Positions 6,418 through 7,289 of a DNA stretch of 7,289 nt are shown piece by piece. The position numbers and the translations under genes were made by a program. This DNA is from Armatimonadota bacterium (GTDB lineage Bacteria > Actinomycetota > Acidimicrobiia > Spongiisociales > UBA5794): contig QQUL01000202.1 of the NCBI GenBank assembly GCA_008501565.1, positions 1 through 7,289 of the forward strand, written 5' to 3'. The notes under the pieces were generated by a model. It was not told the DNA's origin. It saw only the letters and a program-made list of their open reading frames with translations, and did not search any database. How positions within the stretch are numbered: the first letter of the stretch is position 1; every line of letters starts with the position of its first letter.

Positions 6418-6431
6418 CCGACGTCGGACGG
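6418..6431. repeat. CCGACGTCGGACGG repeat in a 26-bp convergent gap
   Basis: The gap between the EF-G-like gene (ends 6411) and the convergent DUF501 gene (ends 6438) is almost filled by CCGACGTCGGACGG. It includes the same 10-bp palindrome and the same 13-mer as 2333-2345. The palindrome has no loop, so it makes a poor hairpin, and there is no T-tract. A role as a terminator or protein-binding site is speculation. Confidence 0.65.
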
Positions 6432-6437
6432 CACGAG

Positions 6438-6968
6438 CTACGGTTCGGTTGGCTCGTCCCAGTCGGGGTTCCACGCCGTTCCTTCATCGGTCGAGACGAC
6501 ACACGGAATCAGACAGTCGAGGGGCTCGATCTGGTCGGCTACCTCTTCCCCGATCGGATTGAGGTTCCCTGCCGCAGTATCGGCGTATTGGGCATGGAGG
6601 CATTTGACCCCACCCTTCGAACCGGCGATCCCGCCCGTTGGTACCGGAGCGTCCCACTCCGGGGGTATCCGGCGCTGTCGGTCCGATTCGTAGCGCGCCA
6701 TTGCCACGCCGAAGGCTTCGGCCACATCGGGGTCGGTAGCGATCCGTACATCTGCCGCACGAACACCCCCGGCAGCTTCCAGCCGGCTGATGCGAACAAT
6801 TGCGAGTGGACAGGTGAGCCAGTGCGAGGTTGGGAACGGAGTGCCGTCGTCAAGAATCGGTGGGACGTCGATGACGACGGGGAGACCAAGATGACACCTG
6901 GTTTCCACGACAACGTCAGAGCGCGGGGGTCGGCCGATCTGTACTTCTACGACTGCGCGGTCATCCAT
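6438..6968 (-). CDS. DUF501 family protein
   Basis: With the ATG at 6968 the protein is 176 aa and begins MDDRAVVEVQIGRPPRS, which fits the usual DUF501 opening (D-x-x-AV-x-x-Q-x-GR-x-PR). Family landmarks follow: DGTPFPTSHWLTCP (41-54), SRLEAAGG (61-68) and VKCLHAQYA (121-129), then NPIGEEV (137-143). Conserved Cys and His (C53, C123, H125, with C25 near the start) suggest metal binding, but that is inference; no biochemical function is established for the family to my knowledge. An in-frame TTG at 6989 would add seven residues and overlap the ftsB stop as TTGA, which would permit coupled translation. Neither start has a Shine-Dalgarno, so the start is uncertain. It lies directly downstream of ftsB on the same strand, an arrangement common in Actinomycetota, and is almost certainly co-transcribed with it. 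Confidence 0.88.
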   Translation of the reverse strand: MDDRAVVEVQIGRPPRSDVVVETRCHLGLPVVIDVPPILDDGTPFPTSHWLTCPLAIVRISRLEAAGGVRAADVRIATDPDVAEAFGVAMARYESDRQRRIPPEWDAPVPTGGIAGSKGGVKCLHAQYADTAAGNLNPIGEEVADQIEPLDCLIPCVVSTDEGTAWNPDWDEPTEP

Positions 6969-6985
6969 CGGTGACAGCGAATCGC

Positions 6986-7289
6986 TCAACCGTTGTTGAC
7001 AACGGATTGGTCAACCTGGTTGACAACGTCGTCACCGGTAAGGAATCTCCAGATTCTCTCAAAGAAACCGGGATGGTCATCGACGACGGGGGCGACCGGT
7101 GCCGGGGCGGACACAACTGGATCCTCGGCGTCCGGGGTGATCACGACGTAACCGATTTCTCCCTCACGGACGAAGCCGTATTGCTCGCGTGCGACGCGTT
7201 CGATTTCTTGATCAGTGAGCAACGCATCGACATCGGCGGACAGTTCAGCGTTGCGTGCCTCGATGAGCTCCAGTTCTGCCAACGCCGCG
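6986..7289 (-). CDS. FtsB/DivIC-type septum formation initiator (5' end outside window)
   Basis: About 101 codons of the 3' part are present. The frame stays open to the window edge, and the apparent TTG start at 7282 is more likely an internal Leu in AALAELELIEARNAEL, part of the coiled coil. The conserved block ALLTDQEIERVAREQYGFV, then EGEIGYVV is diagnostic of the FtsB/DivIC family, whose single-pass members link FtsQ/DivIB and FtsL in the divisome. The N-terminal cytoplasmic tail and transmembrane helix lie beyond the right edge. The C-terminal part has a Pro/Ala/Val-rich linker and a short amphipathic segment FFERIWRFL, as in actinobacterial homologues. The last 15 codons (DDVVNQVDQSVVNNG) coincide with two DNA palindromes. 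The stop TGA overlaps a possible TTG start of the DUF501 gene. Confidence 0.9.
   Translation of the reverse strand, partial: AALAELELIEARNAELSADVDALLTDQEIERVAREQYGFVREGEIGYVVITPDAEDPVVSAPAPVAPVVDDHPGFFERIWRFLTGDDVVNQVDQSVVNNG
6990..7028. repeat. Paired palindromes and direct repeat at the ftsB/DUF501 junction
   Basis: CCGTTGTTGACAACGG (6990-7005) is a 7-bp inverted repeat with a 2-bp centre. GTCAACCTGGTTGAC (7010-7024) is a 7-bp inverted repeat with a 1-bp centre. The decamer GTTGACAACG occurs at 6995-7004 and again at 7019-7028, 24 bp apart. In the minus-strand mRNA the first forms CCGUUG-UCAA-CAACGG, a six-pair hairpin ending immediately before the UUGA overlap. All lie inside the last codons of ftsB. 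They may be an mRNA structure governing coupling, an operator, or a coincidence of the repeated VVN codons. Confidence 0.6.

Noticed and set aside
7280..7282. TTG as the start of the FtsB protein
   Set aside because: It falls within the coiled coil, the frame is open to the window edge, and the expected transmembrane helix would be missing.

Overview
The window looks like chromosomal DNA from a moderately high-G+C member of the Actinomycetota. The best lineage evidence is the minus-strand pair at the right edge, a FtsB/DivIC-type divisome protein followed directly by a DUF501 protein, which is a typical actinobacterial neighbourhood. The EF-G-like GTPase with a DTPGYADF G3 motif and the small PLDc_N/SHOCT membrane proteins agree with this. 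I cannot name a genus. Several gene boundaries rest on GTG or TTG starts.

Layout from left to right. Positions 1-54 are probably the last 17 codons of a transposase/integrase. A short spacer follows with three tandem copies of GTCTGAC. On the minus strand, 134-1567 encodes a membrane-anchored GGDEF-EAL protein for cyclic-di-GMP turnover. Divergent from it, on the plus strand, are two paralogous small membrane proteins of the PLDc_N type (1695-1955 and 1974-2327), the second with a SHOCT-like tail. A minus-strand gene at 2497-3684 encodes an unusual single-chain protein: a STAS-like domain, a GHKL (RsbW/histidine-kinase-like) ATPase and a C-terminal DUF4325/STAS-like domain. About 500 bp without a convincing gene follows, then a minus-strand tRNA-Leu(UAA) with encoded CCA (4185-4272). 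An EF-G-like translational GTPase runs on the plus strand (4354-6411). It converges with the DUF501 gene (6438-6968, minus), which lies directly downstream of the 3' part of ftsB (6986-7289, minus, cut by the window edge).

The genes do not form one pathway. Two are signalling proteins (c-di-GMP turnover and a partner-switch-like ATPase), three features concern translation or division (tRNA-Leu, EF-G-like GTPase, FtsB/DUF501), and two are small membrane proteins of unknown role. The most interesting items are: the STAS-GHKL-DUF4325 fusion; a period-7 repeat built on GACGTC[T/G] that recurs at three different gene ends; paired palindromes at the ftsB/DUF501 junction; and a tRNA for UUA when I found no in-frame TTA codon in any gene of the window. 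I saw no CRISPR array, rRNA or complete mobile element, and no clear defence system.
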